A stretch of 64,000 nt of DNA from DATHTC01 sp963746805 (GTDB lineage Bacteria; Actinomycetota; Thermoleophilia; Gaiellales; Gaiellaceae), in contig CAVVCQ010000005.1 of the NCBI GenBank assembly GCA_963746805.1, forward strand, positions 62,001 through 126,000. Reading direction: 5' to 3'. Of this stretch, positions 62,982-64,000 are shown one piece after another (the stretch's first letter is position 1; every line of letters begins with the position of its first letter). The position numbers and the translations under genes are program-made. Under the pieces are notes generated by a model. That model did no database searches. It saw only the letters and a program-made list of their open reading frames with translations, and was not told the DNA's origin.

Positions 62982-63632
62982 CTACTTCGTCCCGTAGAGG
63001 CGGTCTCCCGCGTCGCCGAGACCCGGCACGATGAACCCGCGCTCGTTCAGCTCGCGGTCGATCGCGGCGCACACGACGTGGACGTCGGGATGCTCCTCGT
63101 GGACGCGCTCGATCCCGACCGGCGCGGCGACGAGGCAGACGAGCGTGACCGACCGCGCGCCGGCCTTCTTCACCTCGGCGATCGCTGCGGAGCTCGAGTT
63201 CCCGGTCGCGAGCATCGGGTCGAGGACGATCGCGTCCCGCTCGACGAGGTCGTCGGGGAGCTTGACGTAGTACTCGATCGCCTCGAGCGTGGTCTCATCG
63301 CGGTAGAGCCCGATGAAGCCGACCCGCGCGGAGGAGATGAGCGAGAGCACGCCCTCGAGCATCCCCACCCCGGCCCGGAGCACCGGGCAGACGGCGACCT
63401 TCTTGCCGGAGATACGCTCCGCCGCCATCGTCTCGAGCGGCGTCTCGATCTCGACCGTCTCGGTCGGGAAGTCCTTCGTCGCCTCGTACGTGAGCAGCAG
63501 CGTCAGCTCGTTGACGAGCTTGCGGAAGTGGACGGTCGGCGTGTCCTTGTCGCGCAGGTACGAGAGCTTGTGCTGGACGAGCGGGTGCGTGACGTGGGTC
63601 AGGCGGCCCTTGGTGGCGACGGTCTCGGTCAT
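62982..63632 (-). CDS. upp: Uracil phosphoribosyltransferase
   Basis: 216 residues. PRPP loop LDPMLATGNSSSAAI, RAGVGMLEGV and the uracil site GFIVPGLGDAGDRLYGT are all present. Makes UMP from uracil and PRPP (salvage). The ATG overlaps the glyA stop by four bases. Full length. Confidence 0.96.
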   Translation of the reverse strand: MTETVATKGRLTHVTHPLVQHKLSYLRDKDTPTVHFRKLVNELTLLLTYEATKDFPTETVEIETPLETMAAERISGKKVAVCPVLRAGVGMLEGVLSLISSARVGFIGLYRDETTLEAIEYYVKLPDDLVERDAIVLDPMLATGNSSSAAIAEVKKAGARSVTLVCLVAAPVGIERVHEEHPDVHVVCAAIDRELNERGFIVPGLGDAGDRLYGTK

Positions 63633-64000
63633 GCCACGTAGCTCGTGTAGCCGCGGAACCCCGGGTAGAGCGGGCGCTTCTCGCACAGGGCCTCGGCTCG
63701 GGCGCCGAGCGCCGCGAGGTCGGCGTCGTGCGACAAGGCCTCGGACATGATCCGCGCCACCTCGCGGAAGTCGTCCTCGTCGAAGCCGCGCATCGTCGGT
63801 GCCGGCGTGCCGACGCGGATCCCGGAGGCGATCGTCGGCGGGCGCTCGTCGAACGGGACAGTGTTCCGGTTCACGGTCAGCTTGACCTCGTGCAGGCGCT
63901 CCTCCGCGTCCTTCCCCGTCCACTCGGTCGCGCGCAGGTCGACCTGGAGGAGATGCGTGTCCGTTCCGCCGGTAAGGACGTCGAGCCCGCCCGCCTGCAG
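63629..64000 (-). CDS. glyA: Serine hydroxymethyltransferase, C-terminal part (gene continues past window)
   Basis: The last 123 codons only. VLTGGTDTHLLQVDLR, NRNTVPFDERPP, SGIRVGTPAPTMRGF and a C-terminal RPLYPGFRGY match SHMT. PLP enzyme that makes glycine and methylene-tetrahydrofolate. The active-site lysine region lies outside the window. No frame break. Confidence 0.95.
   Translation of the reverse strand: MQAGGLDVLTGGTDTHLLQVDLRATEWTGKDAEERLHEVKLTVNRNTVPFDERPPTIASGIRVGTPAPTMRGFDEDDFREVARIMSEALSHDADLAALGARAEALCEKRPLYPGFRGYTSYVA

Overview
The window looks like the chromosome of a very GC-rich actinobacterium. GTG starts, 1-4 base gene overlaps, a TANNNT -10 box placed directly before many start codons, a tsaE-tsaB-rimI-tsaD block, a glyA-upp-wecA-atp order, CeoBC-like TrkA pairs and K+-independent H+-pyrophosphatase all fit that phylum. 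A deep lineage such as the Thermoleophilia is my guess (inference only). Bases 1-13,000 look less GC-rich than the rest by eye.

Layout. 1-5.3 kb: end of a sensor kinase, a secreted cupredoxin, two tandem diiron ferritin-like proteins, an L,D-transpeptidase and a membrane protein. 5.39-13.16 kb: a 7.7 kb segment bounded on the right by a complete tRNA-Val(GAC) gene and on the left by a 43-base copy of its 3' half, as expected of an element integrated in a tRNA gene. It holds a decayed peptidase gene, small ORFs and a tightly overlapping three-gene operon (alpha-oxoamine synthase-like enzyme, membrane GAF-PAS-GGDEF-EAL protein, MFS exporter). 13.2-21.3 kb: M23 peptidase, a secreted repeat/DUF11 protein, a second L,D-transpeptidase, an Eis-type acetyltransferase, PcrA helicase and a CinA-like protein. 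21.3-28.6 kb: cobalamin riboswitch and a seven-gene B12 uptake/late synthesis operon (btuF, btuC, btuD, cobQ, cobU, cobT, cobS) plus a phosphatase. 28.6-39.5 kb: VanZ-like protein, PQQ-type sugar dehydrogenase, then a potassium/amino-acid transport cluster (three TrkA-type proteins, two permease-USP fusions, TrkH, DUF389). 39.8-48.7 kb: H+-pyrophosphatase, GCS2-type ligase, glycosyltransferase, subtilase, Rex, glutaredoxin-like protein, glutamate dehydrogenase. 48.7-54.3 kb: a large subtilase and the t6A/RimI operon. 54.7-64 kb: a lone oligopeptide-type permease, an F-type ATP synthase operon that stops after atpG (no atpD or atpC seen), an alpha/beta hydrolase, wecA, upp and the end of glyA.

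Two points stand out. First, a ~337-base, highly structured repeat occurs twice (39,467-39,804 and 54,329-54,664), both times exactly filling the gap between convergent genes. Second, many conserved genes (hppA above all) carry single-base frame breaks, mostly apparent one-base insertions; I read these as assembly or sequencing errors, not real pseudogenes. No CRISPR array, insertion sequence, rRNA gene or intact integrase was seen.
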